64,000 nucleotides of DNA from Microbacterium terregens (GCF_039534975.1 NZ_BAAAWH010000001.1:2108001-2172000), one strand, 5' to 3'. Numbered from the stretch's first letter, positions 44,642-55,780 are shown. Notes: a model not told the origin generated them from the letters alone. Program-made: numbers and translations.

Positions 44642-46693
44642 ATGGCGAACGAGAACCCCCTGCTGTCCGCGAGCCCACTCCCCTACGGTCTGCCGGATTA
44701 TGCAGCGATCCGCCCGCAGCACTACCTTCCGGCGTTCCATGCGGCGTTCGACGCGCAAAGGGGCGAGATCAGCGCCATCACCCGCCTGCGGGCGAGACCG
44801 ACGTTCGAGAACACGATGGTCGCCCTCGAATCCAGCGGCCGGCTGCTGGGCGAGGTCGCCCGCACCTTCTACACCGTCTCTTCGGCCGACTCCACTCCAG
44901 AGATCCAGCAGATCGAGGAGACGCTCGCACCGTTGATGTCCGCTCACCAGGACTCGATTCAGCTCGATGCGGACCTCTACCGGCGGATCAAGACTCTTCA
45001 TGAGCAGCGCGAGGACCTCGGTCTGGATGCCGAGCAGCGCTATCTGGTGGAACGCCACTTCCGTGAGATGTCGCACGCCGGCGCGGGGCTGGACGACGCG
45101 GCCAAGGAGCGACTGACCGCGCTGAACCAGCGGCTCTCTACCCTGACGAACACCTTCGAGAAGAACCTGTTGCGTGACACGAACGAGCTTGCCGTCATCT
45201 TCGACGATGTCGCAGAGCTCGACGGCCTCGCCGAGGGCGAACTCTCCGCTGCCGCCCAGGCGGCAGCCGACCATGGGCTCGAGGGCAGATGGATGGTGAC
45301 GCTGACGCTGTTCACGGGGCATCCGTACCTGTCGACGATGACGAACCGCGCCAGCCGCAAGCGCATCCTCGATGCCTCCCGGGCGCGAGGATCCCGGGAC
45401 GGCCAGAACGACAATCGGCCTGTGCTGCGCGAGATCGTGAAGCTCCGCGCCGAGCGCGCGGCTCTGCTCGGATACAACTCGCACGCGGCCTACGTCACGT
45501 CGGACGAGACGGCGGGCTCGCCCGAGGCGGTCCACGACCTGCTGCGCCGCTTGGCGGTGCCCGCGGCCCGGAACGCTTCGCGCGAGCAGGCTGCGCTGCA
45601 GGCGATCATCGACGCGGAGCCGGAGCCGTTCCCCCTCGAGGCGCACGACTGGCCGTTCTACACCGAGCGGGTGCGCGCCGCCGAGTACGATCTGGATCGC
45701 TCGGCTCTGCGTCCGTGGTTCGAGGCGGAGCGGGTGCTGCGCGACGGCGTGTTCCACGCGGCGACCGAGCTCTACGGGATCACGTTCGAGGAGCGCGGCG
45801 ACCTGGCCGCCTACCATCCGGATGTGCGGGTGTTCGAGGTGCGCGATGCCGACGGCTCGACTCTGGGGCTGTTCCTTCTCGACCTGTATACCCGCGACAC
45901 CAAGCGCGGCGGCGCCTGGATGAACTCGATCGTGCTGCAGTCGCGTCTGCGCGGAACACAGTCGATCGTGGTGAACAACCTGAACGTGCCCAAGCCGGCG
46001 GACGGCCGCCCCACGCTCCTCACACTGGATGAGGTCACCACGCTGTTCCACGAGTTCGGGCACGCGCTGCACGGCCTGTTCGCGACAGTCACGTACCCTC
46101 ACTTCGCGGGTACGAACGTCTTCCGCGATTTCGTCGAGTTTCCCAGCCAGGTCAACGAGATGTGGATCTATTGGCCGGAGATCCTCGACACCTATGCTCG
46201 CCATGTCGAGACGGGTGAGCCGCTCCCCCGTGATGTCGTCGAGAAGCTGCGCGCTTCGGAGGCGTTCAACCAGGGATTCGCGACGAGTGAGTACCTTGCC
46301 GCCGCGTGGCTCGATCAGGCGTGGCACTCGTTGGATGCGGAGGCGGCGGCGGGCGACCTGGACGTGGCAGCGTTCGAAGCGGCCGCGCTCTCCGACATCG
46401 GCCTGAACAACCCCGTCGTGCCCACCCGCTATTCATCGACGTACTTCGCCCACGTCTTCTCCGGCGGCTACAGCGCGGGCTACTACTCGTACATCTGGAG
46501 CGAGGTGCTGGACGCCGACACGGTGGAGTGGTTCCGCGATAACGGTGGGCTGCAGCGCGCCAACGGCGAGCGGTTCCGCGATCGTCTGCTCGGCGTCGGT
46601 GGATCGAAGGATCCGCTGGAGGCCTACCGTGACTTCCGCGGACGGGATGCCGAGATCCAGCCGCTGCTGGAGCGTCGCGGGCTCGCGGGCTGA
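44642..46693 (+). CDS. M3-family metallopeptidase, Dcp-like
   Basis: The 683-residue zinc peptidase has the HEFGHALH motif near residue 470 (two zinc His and the catalytic Glu) and the downstream NEMWIYWPEI region. The C-terminal SGGYSAGYYSYIWSEVLDAD matches the peptidyl-dipeptidase/oligopeptidase A family. It cleaves dipeptides from short peptides in the cytoplasm. Divergent from the ArsR-like gene. The start with GAGACTAGGCTTGCCGC upstream has no strong ribosome-binding site. Confidence 0.9.
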   Translation: MANENPLLSASPLPYGLPDYAAIRPQHYLPAFHAAFDAQRGEISAITRLRARPTFENTMVALESSGRLLGEVARTFYTVSSADSTPEIQQIEETLAPLMSAHQDSIQLDADLYRRIKTLHEQREDLGLDAEQRYLVERHFREMSHAGAGLDDAAKERLTALNQRLSTLTNTFEKNLLRDTNELAVIFDDVAELDGLAEGELSAAAQAAADHGLEGRWMVTLTLFTGHPYLSTMTNRASRKRILDASRARGSRDGQNDNRPVLREIVKLRAERAALLGYNSHAAYVTSDETAGSPEAVHDLLRRLAVPAARNASREQAALQAIIDAEPEPFPLEAHDWPFYTERVRAAEYDLDRSALRPWFEAERVLRDGVFHAATELYGITFEERGDLAAYHPDVRVFEVRDADGSTLGLFLLDLYTRDTKRGGAWMNSIVLQSRLRGTQSIVVNNLNVPKPADGRPTLLTLDEVTTLFHEFGHALHGLFATVTYPHFAGTNVFRDFVEFPSQVNEMWIYWPEILDTYARHVETGEPLPRDVVEKLRASEAFNQGFATSEYLAAAWLDQAWHSLDAEAAAGDLDVAAFEAAALSDIGLNNPVVPTRYSSTYFAHVFSGGYSAGYYSYIWSEVLDADTVEWFRDNGGLQRANGERFRDRLLGVGGSKDPLEAYRDFRGRDAEIQPLLERRGLAG

Positions 46694-46698
46694 GCCGC

Positions 46699-47820
46699 TC
46701 AGGAGAGCAGACCGAGCGCGACTGCGAAGGCGCGGGTGCGCGCCGCCATCGCGTCGGGGACCTCGGCGACAGCGAAATGACCGCCCACGTCGAGGCGCTC
46801 GAACACGCGGAGATCCTGGTAGAAACCTCGCGCCAGCGACTCGGGATAGTCATACTCGTGCCGCTGGATGAACACCGCGGCCGGCACTCGCACCGGCGGA
46901 ATCGGACCCGGCGTGTCCGCGCCCTCGTAGTACGGGCGAAAGGAGCTTCCGATGCTCTGCGTCACCCAGTAGATCATCGCCTCGGTCAGTATCCGCTCCC
47001 GGGAGATACGCGCTTCCACTGCGGCGGGGTCTCCCGGCGGCGTGTCGCTCCACTCGACGAGCTTCTCGGCCAGCCACGCGAGCAGACCGGCGGGTGAATC
47101 ATTCAGCGCCGCCGCCAGCGTGTCAGGGCGGGTGGCCTGGACGTGACCGTATGCCCCGTCCTTCTCATGCGAGGCGGCCAGCCGTGCGAAGAAGGCGCGC
47201 TCTTCGAGCGACGTGACCTGATGACGCTCGTCCGGGGTCGGGAAGTGCGCGTGCGTGACGAGGACCCCGGCGACCGCGTCCGGATGCGACGCGGCGATCA
47301 GGTCGTTGACGTTGGCGGACACGTCCTCCCCGTAGGTGAGGTAGCGGCGATAGCCCAGAACATCCGTCATGAGCGTGTGCAGGGTCACCGCCAGGCGCCG
47401 TTCCGTGACGGCGCCTTCGGCGTAGGGCGTGGAGAAGGCGAAGCCGGGAAGGCTGACCACGACGACGTGGAAATCGGGCAGCAGATCGGCGAAATCCAGT
47501 TGCAGCGCGAATGTGTGCGGCCAGCCGTGCATGACCAGCAGCGCCGGGGCATCGGCTCGGGATGCCCGGAGATGCGCGAAGTGGATCGTCGTGTCCTCGA
47601 TGTCGGCGAGGAATTGCGGATGCCGTCCCAGCCATCGCTCCCGCGCGCGCCAGTCGAAGTCCCGCCAGGATTTCACGAGCTGACGATGGTAGGCCGCGGT
47701 CATCCCGGAGCGTGGACGGCGCGGCGAGTCATCGAGCAGACGACTGCGCGCGAGCCGGTCCCGCAGGTCGTCGAGGACAGCATCCGGCACGGACAGCGTG
47801 AACGGCCTGACGAAGGTCAT
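46699..47820 (-). CDS. epoxide-hydrolase-family protein
   Basis: This 373-residue protein has an N-terminal EHN-like region (VDLRDRLARSRLLDD-type, then RHPQFLADIEDTTIHFAH) and an alpha/beta hydrolase core. HGWP lies at residues 98-101, and YGEDVSANV has D166 in the nucleophile position. The late DVGGHFAV carries a catalytic His near residue 348. Microsomal-type epoxide hydrolases open epoxides with water; this variant has GED instead of the more usual GGD at the elbow, so the activity is not certain. It follows the M3 gene tail to tail and precedes clpX in the opposite direction. Confidence 0.75.
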   Translation of the reverse strand: MTFVRPFTLSVPDAVLDDLRDRLARSRLLDDSPRRPRSGMTAAYHRQLVKSWRDFDWRARERWLGRHPQFLADIEDTTIHFAHLRASRADAPALLVMHGWPHTFALQLDFADLLPDFHVVVVSLPGFAFSTPYAEGAVTERRLAVTLHTLMTDVLGYRRYLTYGEDVSANVNDLIAASHPDAVAGVLVTHAHFPTPDERHQVTSLEERAFFARLAASHEKDGAYGHVQATRPDTLAAALNDSPAGLLAWLAEKLVEWSDTPPGDPAAVEARISRERILTEAMIYWVTQSIGSSFRPYYEGADTPGPIPPVRVPAAVFIQRHEYDYPESLARGFYQDLRVFERLDVGGHFAVAEVPDAMAARTRAFAVALGLLS

Positions 47821-47879
47821 GGCGAAACGCTACGAGCTGTCACCGACACCACGGCGGGTTCGCTGCCGCCGAGTGGGGT

Positions 47880-49148
<1,269 letters not shown>

Positions 49149-49314
49149 CAGGCTCTCCTCATTTCATGCGGTGAGGGCGTCGCCCCCATAGCGACGGGAT
49201 CCCTGCCCCGGCTGTCCTCAGAGCCTAACCGCTGGCGTCGACATGCGGAGGGATTGGGACGCGCATTGTGAAACCGTGGCCCGGGTTTCTGCTCACGGCG
49301 GAACGCCCGGACAC

Positions 49315-49356
49315 GGAACGCCCCGCCGCCTCTGCGAAGAGGCGGCGGGGCGTTCC
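49315..49356. terminator. 18-bp perfect hairpin downstream of clpP2
   Basis: GGAACGCCCCGCCGCCTC (49315-49332) pairs exactly with 49339-49356 around a TGCGAA loop. It begins ten bases after the clpP2 stop. No T-run follows on the minus strand, but the stem's stability makes it a credible terminator or 3' end. It would make clpX expression partly separate from clpP1P2. Confidence 0.75.
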
Positions 49357-49365
49357 GGTCATCTG

Positions 49366-50037
49366 CTACTTGGTCAGCGCGGCGGGGATGCGCTTGCGCG
49401 TGGTGAGCACCTGGTCGACCAGACCGTACTCGACCGCCTGCTTGCCGTCGAGGATCTTGTCGCGGTCGATGTCGCGGTTGATCTCTTCGACCGCACGGTT
49501 GGTGTGCTTGGAGAGCGTGTCTTCGAGCCACGTCCGCATGCGCAGGATCTCGGCCGCCTGGATCTCGATGTCCGACGCCTGGCCGTGGCCGGCCTCGCCC
49601 ATCGACGGCTGGTGGATCAGGACGCGCGCGTTGGGCAGCGCAAGGCGCTTGCCCGGTGCGCCTGCGGCCAGCAGCACGGCCGCAGCCGAAGCCGCCTGCC
49701 CGAGAACCACGGTCTGGATCTGGGGCGAGATGTACTGCATCGTGTCGTAGATCGCCGTCATCGCGGTGAACGAGCCACCGGGCGAGTTGATGTACATGAT
49801 GATGTCGCGGTCCGGGTCCTGGCTCTCCAGGACGAGGAGCTGCGCCATGACGTCATCGGCCGACGCGTCGTCGACCTGCACGCCGAGGAAGATCACGCGA
49901 TCTTCGAACAGCTTGTTGTAGGGGTCCTGGCGCTTGTAGCCGTAGGCGGTGCGCTCCTCGAACTGGGGCAGGATGTACCGGCTCGAGGGCAGGGCGAGGC
50001 CGTTGCCTGCGGTGCCGCCGAAGGTGGGGATGCTCAT
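49366..50037 (-). CDS. clpP2: ClpP2 protease subunit
   Basis: The 223-residue serine peptidase has [19 protein letters not shown], the nucleophile motif [14 protein letters not shown] and [10 protein letters not shown] with the catalytic His, plus a ClpP2-type C-terminus. The start MSIPTFGG at 50037 is chosen because it matches ClpP2; an earlier ATG at 50058 with AGAAGGA upstream is also possible. With ClpP1 it makes the mixed ClpP1P2 complex. Confidence 0.94.
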   Translation of the reverse strand: MSIPTFGGTAGNGLALPSSRYILPQFEERTAYGYKRQDPYNKLFEDRVIFLGVQVDDASADDVMAQLLVLESQDPDRDIIMYINSPGGSFTAMTAIYDTMQYISPQIQTVVLGQAASAAAVLLAAGAPGKRLALPNARVLIHQPSMGEAGHGQASDIEIQAAEILRMRTWLEDTLSKHTNRAVEEINRDIDRDKILDGKQAVEYGLVDQVLTTRKRIPAALTK

Positions 50038-50068
50038 GTCGCTGTTGTTCCTTCTCATTCGCCTTCGC

Positions 50069-50656
50069 TCACTCCTGGTCAGTTCCGCCGCCGCCGACGA
50101 CGTCGCCGAGATGGGCGCGGATGTGGTCGACGAAGCCGTACTCGAGCGCCTCCTGGGCGGTGAACCAGCGGTCGCGGTCACCGTCTTCGTTGATCTGATC
50201 GACGGTCTTGCCGGTCTGTGCAGCGGTGATCTCGGCGAGGCGGTTCTTCATCGAGACGATGAGCTGCGCCTGCGTCTGGATGTCGCTGGAGGTGCCGCCG
50301 AAGCCGCCGTGCGGCTGGTGCAGAAGCACTCGCGCGTTGGGCGTGATGTATCGCTTGCCCTTCGTTCCGCTGGTCAGCAGCAGCTGGCCCATGGACGCGG
50401 CCATGCCGATGCCTACGGTCACGATGTCGTTCGGGACGAACTGCATGGTGTCGTAGATCGCCATACCGGCGGTGATCGAGCCGCCGGGAGAGTTCACGTA
50501 CAGGAAGATGTCCTTCTCCGGGTCCTCTGCGGCGAGGAGGAGGATCTTTGCGCAGATTTCGTTCGCGTTGTCGTCACGCACCTCCGAGCCCAGCCAGATG
50601 ATGCGGTCTTTCAGCAGCCTGTCGAAGACGCTGGTAGCGACAAGGGGTTCGGCCAT
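50069..50656 (-). CDS. clpP1: ClpP1 protease subunit
   Basis: The 195-residue subunit has [21 protein letters not shown], the catalytic Ser in [10 protein letters not shown], the His in LLHQPHGG and the acidic [15 protein letters not shown] ribosome-binding site AGGAGTG supports the ATG at 50656 over an upstream GTG frame. It lies 31 bp before clpP2, fitting a clpP1-clpP2 operon. Confidence 0.95.
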   Translation of the reverse strand: MAEPLVATSVFDRLLKDRIIWLGSEVRDDNANEICAKILLLAAEDPEKDIFLYVNSPGGSITAGMAIYDTMQFVPNDIVTVGIGMAASMGQLLLTSGTKGKRYITPNARVLLHQPHGGFGGTSSDIQTQAQLIVSMKNRLAEITAAQTGKTVDQINEDGDRDRWFTAQEALEYGFVDHIRAHLGDVVGGGGTDQE

Positions 50657-50682
50657 GTTCACTCCTGATTCGGTGGTCGTGG

Positions 50683-51237
50683 CTACGAATCTACCGGCGC
50701 GTCGCATCCGACCCGGCCGTGTTCGCCCTGGGCAGAGTATCCGCCGCCCCGGACGAGATCCTCGGCGTACCCGAGCACCGACCGCGTGTACATGTGCAGG
50801 TGCGGCGCGAGCGCGAGAAGCGCGACGGATGCCGCCTCCCGCTCGTTGCCGGACGAGACGAGGGCGAGCGCGAGGAACGCGGCGACCTCGTCATGCAGCG
50901 GAGCGCCGGGACCGCGTTCATACTCCGCGCGCAGCAGACCAACGGCCTCGTCGATGCGACCGAGGTTGCGGATCGTGCTGGCCAACTGGATGACCGCCTG
51001 CGTGCGGTGCTTCTCGTCCAGGCCGGCGGCGAGAGCCGCGCGGTAAAGGGGCTCCGCCTCGGCCTCGTGCCCGGCTGCATCGCGCGACCCGGCCCGTTCG
51101 AACAGGGCCCGCGCGTCGCCTTGAGGGCGTTCGGCCGCGAGGGCGTCGATCCGCGCCATCACCTGCTCGTCGCGCAGTGAATCATCCGCCCAGACCGCGG
51201 CGACGCGGTCCTCCCAATCGCTCACATCTGCTCCCAT
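50683..51237 (-). CDS. tetratricopeptide-like protein upstream of clpP1
   Basis: The 184-residue protein begins [18 protein letters not shown] and has helical pairs of the TPR type ([38 protein letters not shown]). This is the tetratricopeptide protein (TPR_5-like) common in Actinobacteria. It probably mediates protein contact. The ATG at 51237 is preferred over 51273. It is in the same direction as clpP1 with a 26-bp gap. Confidence 0.75.
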   Translation of the reverse strand: MGADVSDWEDRVAAVWADDSLRDEQVMARIDALAAERPQGDARALFERAGSRDAAGHEAEAEPLYRAALAAGLDEKHRTQAVIQLASTIRNLGRIDEAVGLLRAEYERGPGAPLHDEVAAFLALALVSSGNEREAASVALLALAPHLHMYTRSVLGYAEDLVRGGGYSAQGEHGRVGCDAPVDS

Positions 51238-51301
51238 ACCGCCCACGAAAAGAGGGGACGGATGCCGCGGCATCCGTCCCCATCATCGCCGGTGTCGGCG
51301 A

Positions 51302-52759
51302 CTACTCCTTCTCTGCGGCCTTCTTCTTGGCCGGGGCCTTCTTGGCGGCGGCCTTGGCCGGGGCCTTCTTGGCGGCCTTCTTCGGCTCTTCTTCGGCTCC
51401 GATCACGACGTCGGCCTCGGCAGCGGCATCCGCGATCTCCTCGGCCTCTTCGACGACCTGATCCTCAGCGGCGGCCTCGTCCTCGACCGACACGAAGCCG
51501 GTCAGGTCGACAGTCGCGCCGGTGGTGTCGACGACCTTGACCTTGCCGAGCGCGACGGCGAGAGCCTTGTTGCGCGCGACCTCGCCGACCAGCGACGGCA
51601 GCTGGTTGTTCTTCTGCAGTGCCTCGATGAAGTCCTGCGGGGCCATGCCGTACTGAGCGGCGGACTGCACCAGGTACTGGGTCAGCTCGTCCTGCGAGAC
51701 CGAGACGTTGAGGTTCTCGGCGATGGCGTCCAGCAGCATCTGGGTGCGGAACTGCTTCTCGCTCGCCTCGGTGACCTCGGCGCGGTGCGTGTCGTCTTCG
51801 AGGCGGTTCTCGCCTTCGAGGTGAGTGTGCACCTCGTCCTCGATCAGCTTCGGGGGCACCGGGATCTCGACCTGCGTGAGCAGCTGCTCGACGAGCTTGT
51901 CGCGGGCGGCGGATCCCTGGGTGAAGGTCGACTGCTGCGCGACGCGGTCCTTCAGGCTGTCGCGCAGCTCGGCGAGCGTGTCGAACTCGCTGGCGATCTG
52001 CGCGAAGTCATCGTCGGCCTCGGGAAGCTCGCGTTCCTTGACGGCGGTGACCACCACGGCCACCTCCGCCTCTTCGCCGGCGTGGTCGCCGCCGATGAGC
52101 GTGGAGCGGAACGTCGTCTCTTCACCCGCGGTGAGGGAGTCGATCGCCTCATCGATGCCCTCGAGAAGCTCGCCGGAGCCGACCTCGTACGAGATGCCCT
52201 CGGCGCGATCGATCTCGGTGCCGTCGATGGTGGCGACGAGATTCAGCTCGACGAAGTCGCCGGTCGCTGCCGGACGGTCGACGGTCACGAGCGTTCCGAA
52301 GCGCGCGCGCAGGCGGTCGAGCTCCTCGTCGATCGCGGCCTCGTCGACCTCGATGGCGTCGACCTCGATCGTGGTTCCCTCGAAGGCGGGCAGCTCGAAG
52401 TCGGGGCGGACATCCACTTCGACCTCGACCTCGAGGTCGCCGGAGAAGTCCTTCTCGTTCGGCCACACCACGACGTCGGCGTTCGGACGGCCGAGGACGC
52501 GCAGCTCGTTGGCCTCGACCGCCTCGCGGTAGAAGGTGTCCAGCCCTTCACTGACCGCGTGCTCGAGCACAGCGGTACGACCGACGCGCTGGTCGATGAT
52601 GGGGGCCGGAACCTTGCCCTTGCGGAAACCGGGGATCTGCACGTCCTGCGCGATGTGCTCATATGCGTGAGCGATGCTCGACTTGAGCTCATCGGGCGAA
52701 ACCGTGATGTGCAGCTTCACCCGGGTCGGGGTGAGCTTCTCGACGGTGCTATTGACCAT
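51302..52759 (-). CDS. tig: trigger factor
   Basis: The 485-residue protein has the ribosome-binding N-terminal domain ([21 protein letters not shown]), the central FKBP-type isomerase ([20 protein letters not shown]) and a C-terminal helical domain. An actinobacterial Lys/Ala-rich tail ([17 protein letters not shown]) follows. It is a ribosome-associated chaperone. It is upstream of clpP1/clpP2/clpX, the usual actinobacterial arrangement. Confidence 0.95.
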   Translation of the reverse strand: MVNSTVEKLTPTRVKLHITVSPDELKSSIAHAYEHIAQDVQIPGFRKGKVPAPIIDQRVGRTAVLEHAVSEGLDTFYREAVEANELRVLGRPNADVVVWPNEKDFSGDLEVEVEVDVRPDFELPAFEGTTIEVDAIEVDEAAIDEELDRLRARFGTLVTVDRPAATGDFVELNLVATIDGTEIDRAEGISYEVGSGELLEGIDEAIDSLTAGEETTFRSTLIGGDHAGEEAEVAVVVTAVKERELPEADDDFAQIASEFDTLAELRDSLKDRVAQQSTFTQGSAARDKLVEQLLTQVEIPVPPKLIEDEVHTHLEGENRLEDDTHRAEVTEASEKQFRTQMLLDAIAENLNVSVSQDELTQYLVQSAAQYGMAPQDFIEALQKNNQLPSLVGEVARNKALAVALGKVKVVDTTGATVDLTGFVSVEDEAAAEDQVVEEAEEIADAAAEADVVIGAEEEPKKAAKKAPAKAAAKKAPAKKKAAEKE

Positions 52760-52833
52760 GCCTGTTCGTTCTCCTCGTGATCGACCGCGTGCCAGCGCGG
52801 CAGCTGAAGGTCTGGGTATGTGGGACCGTTACG

Positions 52834-52907
52834 TCGGGGCGACAGGATTTGAACCTGCGGCCTCCCGCTCCCAAAGCGGGCGCTCTACCAAGCTGAGCTA
52901 CGCCCCG
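52834..52907 (-). tRNA. tRNA-Pro(TGG)
   Basis: The 74-base gene lacks encoded CCA. Acceptor CGGGGCG/CGCCCCG pairs exactly, the anticodon stem is CCCGC/GCGGG with loop TTTGGGA (anticodon TGG), and the T-arm contains GCAGGTTCAAATCCTGT. Discriminator base is A. Confidence 0.95.
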
Positions 52908-53207
52908 GGCGGGTGCACAAGCGAACACGTGCTGATCGGCCCCCAGAAGTCTAGCCGAACCGCGGGTGCGTCACCTGAACGCGGGGCGTCACGAGAACAG
53001 GAAAAATCGCGGGATCAGGAGAATCTCACCAGAATCGTCCTGATCTGGCTCAATCTCCTGACTCCGCGAGGCGCATGCCCACGTGGCCCGTGTCAGAGAG
53101 ATCGGTTCGGCATGTCATAGAATCGACGATGCCGTGACTTGCCGATACGGAGTGCGACTCTCGGCCGACAACTGAATACTCCTCTCCGACGGCAACTCGT
53201 CGGATGC
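52908..53207. other. 300-bp intergenic region with a nested imperfect palindrome
   Basis: Between tRNA-Pro and tRNA-Gly there is no gene. Bases 53008-53068 form an imperfect 61-base palindrome: CGCGGGATCAGGAGA pairs with TCTCCTGACTCCGCG, with an inner CCAGA/TCTGG. The rest is plain AT/GC-mixed spacer. A structured RNA, a terminator for tRNA-Pro's antisense transcripts or a protein-binding site is possible; the role is unknown. Confidence 0.5.
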
Positions 53208-53281
53208 GGGGCTGTAGCTTAGTGGTAAAGCCTTAGTCTTCCAAACTAATGATGCGGGTTCGATTCCCGTCAGCCCCTCCA
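53208..53281 (+). tRNA. tRNA-Gly(TCC)
   Basis: The 74-base gene includes encoded CCA. Acceptor GGGGCTG/CAGCCCC pairs exactly, anticodon stem TTAGT/ACTAA carries loop CTTCCAA (anticodon TCC), and the T-arm has CGGGTTCGATTCCCG. Its last 24 bases recur at 53414-53437. Confidence 0.95.
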
Positions 53282-53320
53282 ATGCCCTCACGTGCGACTC
53301 AGGTCGCGCGGGAGGGCATT
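53281..53320. terminator. hairpin immediately after tRNA-Gly
   Basis: AATGCCCTC at 53281-53289 pairs with GAGGGCATT at 53312-53320; inside, CGTGCGAC nearly pairs with GTCGCGCG, giving a long stem with a TCAG loop. No strong T-run follows. It is probably the tRNA-Gly 3' terminator. Confidence 0.7.
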
Positions 53321-53413
53321 CGTGCGGATTCCGTAGGAAGCGATCCGCTTCGGGGGTCCCGCTCCGCCGGCGGCTCCACACGCCGGCGCAGCCGGTGAGT
53401 GGAGTGGCGGAGT

Positions 53414-53437
53414 GTTCGATTCCCGTCAGCCCCTCCA
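53414..53437 (+). repeat. 24-bp repeat of the tRNA-Gly 3' end
   Basis: GTTCGATTCCCGTCAGCCCC plus TCCA, the final 24 bases of tRNA-Gly (53258-53281), recurs exactly here, 156 bp away in the same orientation. Such 3'-end repeats mark integration of phages or islands at tRNA genes; only a short unlabelled spacer lies between them now, so any element has been lost. Confidence 0.75.
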
Positions 53438-53527
53438 AGGCCGCCCGTTGCGACCACCATTGACAGCGCCCCGCCCGTCTGGGAGCTTCCAGGTGGATCT
53501 TCCTCGTCACGCGGGAAGGACATCGCG

Positions 53528-54430
53528 ATGGCCAAGAACCCCGAGAAAGCCTCCTACCGTCATCGGGCGCGCATGCATCCTCGTCGTCCGGCGTCGAGCC
53601 TGGCGGAACGCTGGACGATGGTCGACGGCGTGGACGTGTTCTACCGGGAGTCGGCGAACCCGCCGGATGCGCGTGTCATGACCCACCTGCACGGCTTCGG
53701 GCTCTCCGGACGCTACCTGCTGCCGACCGCGGAGCTGCTGGCCGACGAGTTCCACACCCTCGTCCCGGACCTTCCCGGATTCGGTCGCAGCGGGAAGGCG
53801 GGCAGCGGACTGGACATCCCCGACCTCGCGCACTCCGCGGCACGCTTCCTCGACGCACGGGGAGTCGCGACGACCAGCCTCGTCGGCAACTCGATGGGCT
53901 GCCCGGTGATCGTCGAATTCGCGCATCACTACCCTGAGCGGCTCGAACGCGCGGTGCTCGTCTCGCCGGCGGGCGGCATCCACAATCAGCCCCTCCGTCG
54001 CGCGGTGGGTCAGCTCGCCCGTGATGGCGGCCGCGAGCCGCGCAAGATGATCACCGTCGCGACGCCGGACTATCTCCGCTTCGGGGTGCCCAGCACCTTC
54101 AGGATGTTCCGGGCCCTCACCCGCTACCCGTCGCTGCAGCGCCTGCTCGAGCTGCGGGTCCCGACGCTGGTCGTGCTCGGAACGCGCGATCCGCTGCTGC
54201 CCGGACCGGCGCGCATCAAGGAAGTCGCATCGCAGGATCAGAACCACGTCCTGGTCGTGGTGCTGGAGGGTGCGGCCCACGCCATCAACTTCAGTCACCC
54301 CACCGAGCTGGCGCACATCATCCGCCTGTTCATGGACGATCGCCCGATCGTGGACGTACCGAGCCAGTCCGCAGCGCGCGTCTACGAGATCCATCGCGGT
54401 GCCTACCACCCGGTGGCCACCGACGACTGA
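53528..54430 (+). CDS. alpha/beta hydrolase
   Basis: The 300-residue protein has GFGLSGRYLLP, LPGFGRSGKAG, the nucleophile elbow GNSMGCPVIVEFA and ALTRYPSLQRLLELRVPTLVVLGTRDPLLPG (acid) and EGAAHAINFSHP (catalytic His). It is a canonical hydrolase with a cap domain. The ATG at 53528 follows GGGAAGGACATCGCG, and the earlier frame includes tRNA sequence. Substrate unknown. Confidence 0.85.
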   Translation: MAKNPEKASYRHRARMHPRRPASSLAERWTMVDGVDVFYRESANPPDARVMTHLHGFGLSGRYLLPTAELLADEFHTLVPDLPGFGRSGKAGSGLDIPDLAHSAARFLDARGVATTSLVGNSMGCPVIVEFAHHYPERLERAVLVSPAGGIHNQPLRRAVGQLARDGGREPRKMITVATPDYLRFGVPSTFRMFRALTRYPSLQRLLELRVPTLVVLGTRDPLLPGPARIKEVASQDQNHVLVVVLEGAAHAINFSHPTELAHIIRLFMDDRPIVDVPSQSAARVYEIHRGAYHPVATDD

Positions 54431-54442
54431 GCGCGCAGCGTC

Positions 54443-55195
54443 TCAGATCGAGATCGAGAAGCCGCCGTCGGCGCTCAGGAGCTGGCCGGTGACCCACCGG
54501 CCGCGCGCGGAGACCAGGAACGCGACGACCTCCGCGACCTCCGCGGGCGCGCCCAGCCGCCCGCCGGGCTGCATGCCGGTCAGCACGTCGCGCACTTCGT
54601 CCGTCATCCAGCCCGTGTCGATCGGACCGGGATTGAGCACGTTCGCCGAGATCCCCCGCGGCGCCAGTTCCCGGGCGGCGGAGATGACGATGCGATCCAG
54701 GGCGGCTTTGCTGGCACCGTACGGCAGATTGCCCGTCGTGTGATCGCTCGTGAGCGCGACGATCGCCCCGCCGGCATCCGCCTGTCGCGCGAACTCGCGG
54801 ATCAGCAGCCAGCCGGCGCGCGCGTTGATCGCGAAGTGACGGTCGAACTCCTCCACGGTCGTGTCCAGGATGCCGGATTCGATGTCCCACGCGTGCGACA
54901 GGACGAGCGCTGCGACCTCGCCGAGTTCGGCGCGGGCGGTGGCGAAAAGGGATGCCGCGGCATCCGCTCGCTCGAGGTCGACCGGCACGTCCACGACGCG
55001 CGCACCCTCGTCGCGCGCCTGGGCGATCACGGACTCGAGGCCGGCAGCGGCGTCGGCACCGAACACCGCCTCGTCGGCAGGCTGCCATCGACTCAGCACC
55101 AGATCCCAGCCCTCGCGCGCCAGTACGCGCACGATGCCCGCCCCGATGCCCTGAGGGCGGCCGACGCCGGTGACCAGCGCGACGGGTCGACTCAT
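54443..55195 (-). CDS. SDR-family oxidoreductase
   Basis: The 250-residue SDR has TGVGRPQGIGAGI (a nucleotide-binding motif that varies from TGxxxGIG), a YGASK catalytic pair in GNLPYGASKAALDR, then LNPGPIDTGWM and the final ADGGFSI. It overlaps the gamma-carbonic-anhydrase-like gene by ATGA, so the two are co-translated. Substrate unknown. Confidence 0.85.
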   Translation of the reverse strand: MSRPVALVTGVGRPQGIGAGIVRVLAREGWDLVLSRWQPADEAVFGADAAAGLESVIAQARDEGARVVDVPVDLERADAAASLFATARAELGEVAALVLSHAWDIESGILDTTVEEFDRHFAINARAGWLLIREFARQADAGGAIVALTSDHTTGNLPYGASKAALDRIVISAARELAPRGISANVLNPGPIDTGWMTDEVRDVLTGMQPGGRLGAPAEVAEVVAFLVSARGRWVTGQLLSADGGFSISI

Positions 55196-55731
55196 GCGTT
55201 CGACTCGGCCCCGGCGTGGCGAACGCTGTGCGCGCGGTAGCCGTCGGCGTTGCGCAGGATGCTCTCGCGCTCCCCCGCGGTCAGTTCCCGGCGCACCTTC
55301 GCGGGCACCCCCGCGACCAGGGATCCGGCGGGGATGACCGCTCCCTCGAGGACGACCGCGCCGCCGGCCACCAGACACCCGTCGCCGATGACAGCGCCGG
55401 AGAGGATGACGCTGCCCATCCCGATCAGGCAGCCGTCGCCGATCGTGCAGCCGTGGACGACGGCGTTGTGGCCGACCGACACGTTCTCGCCGATGACGAC
55501 CGGGGAGCCGCGGTCGACGTGGAGCGACACGTTGTCCTGGATGTTGCTGCCCGCGCCGATCGTGATGCTGTCACCATCGGCCCGCAGGACCGCGTTGTAC
55601 CACACACTGGCGCCGTCGCGGAGGGTCACCGCCCCGATGATGCGAGCGCCGGCCGCCACGAACGAGGTCTCTGCAAGGTCCGGTACGGCGCCGTCGAGGG
55701 GAAGGACGGAGGCCTGGGAGGAGACGGTCAT
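55192..55731 (-). CDS. gamma-carbonic-anhydrase-like (PaaY/YrdA-type) protein
   Basis: The 179-residue left-handed beta-helix protein has hexad repeats, GARIIGAVTLRDGASVWYNAVLRAD then NIQDNVSLHVD, GENVSVGHNAVVHGCTIGDG, LIGMGSVILSGAVIGDGC. The metal-binding His residues (HVD, GHNAVVHG) are present. Relatives are carbonic anhydrases or accessory thioesterase-like proteins. The ATG at 55731 (MTVSSQ) has GAAGGC upstream and removes a non-homologous extension. Confidence 0.85.
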   Translation of the reverse strand: MTVSSQASVLPLDGAVPDLAETSFVAAGARIIGAVTLRDGASVWYNAVLRADGDSITIGAGSNIQDNVSLHVDRGSPVVIGENVSVGHNAVVHGCTIGDGCLIGMGSVILSGAVIGDGCLVAGGAVVLEGAVIPAGSLVAGVPAKVRRELTAGERESILRNADGYRAHSVRHAGAESNA

Positions 55732-55780
55732 GCCTTCGACCATATCGCCGTGTCCGCACCCCGCCGCGCGCCTGCGCCGC

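Noticed and set aside
43910..46327. An 805-residue minus-strand frame starting inside the M3 peptidase
   Set aside because: It is the ArsR-like gene extended upstream through antisense sequence of the peptidase. The real start is at 44536 by homology to HTH_20 proteins.
53115..53510. A minus-strand frame with GLTGIEPASLVWKTKALPLSYS
   Set aside because: This is the well-known false protein produced by translating the complement of a tRNA-Gly gene. It lacks any start or support.
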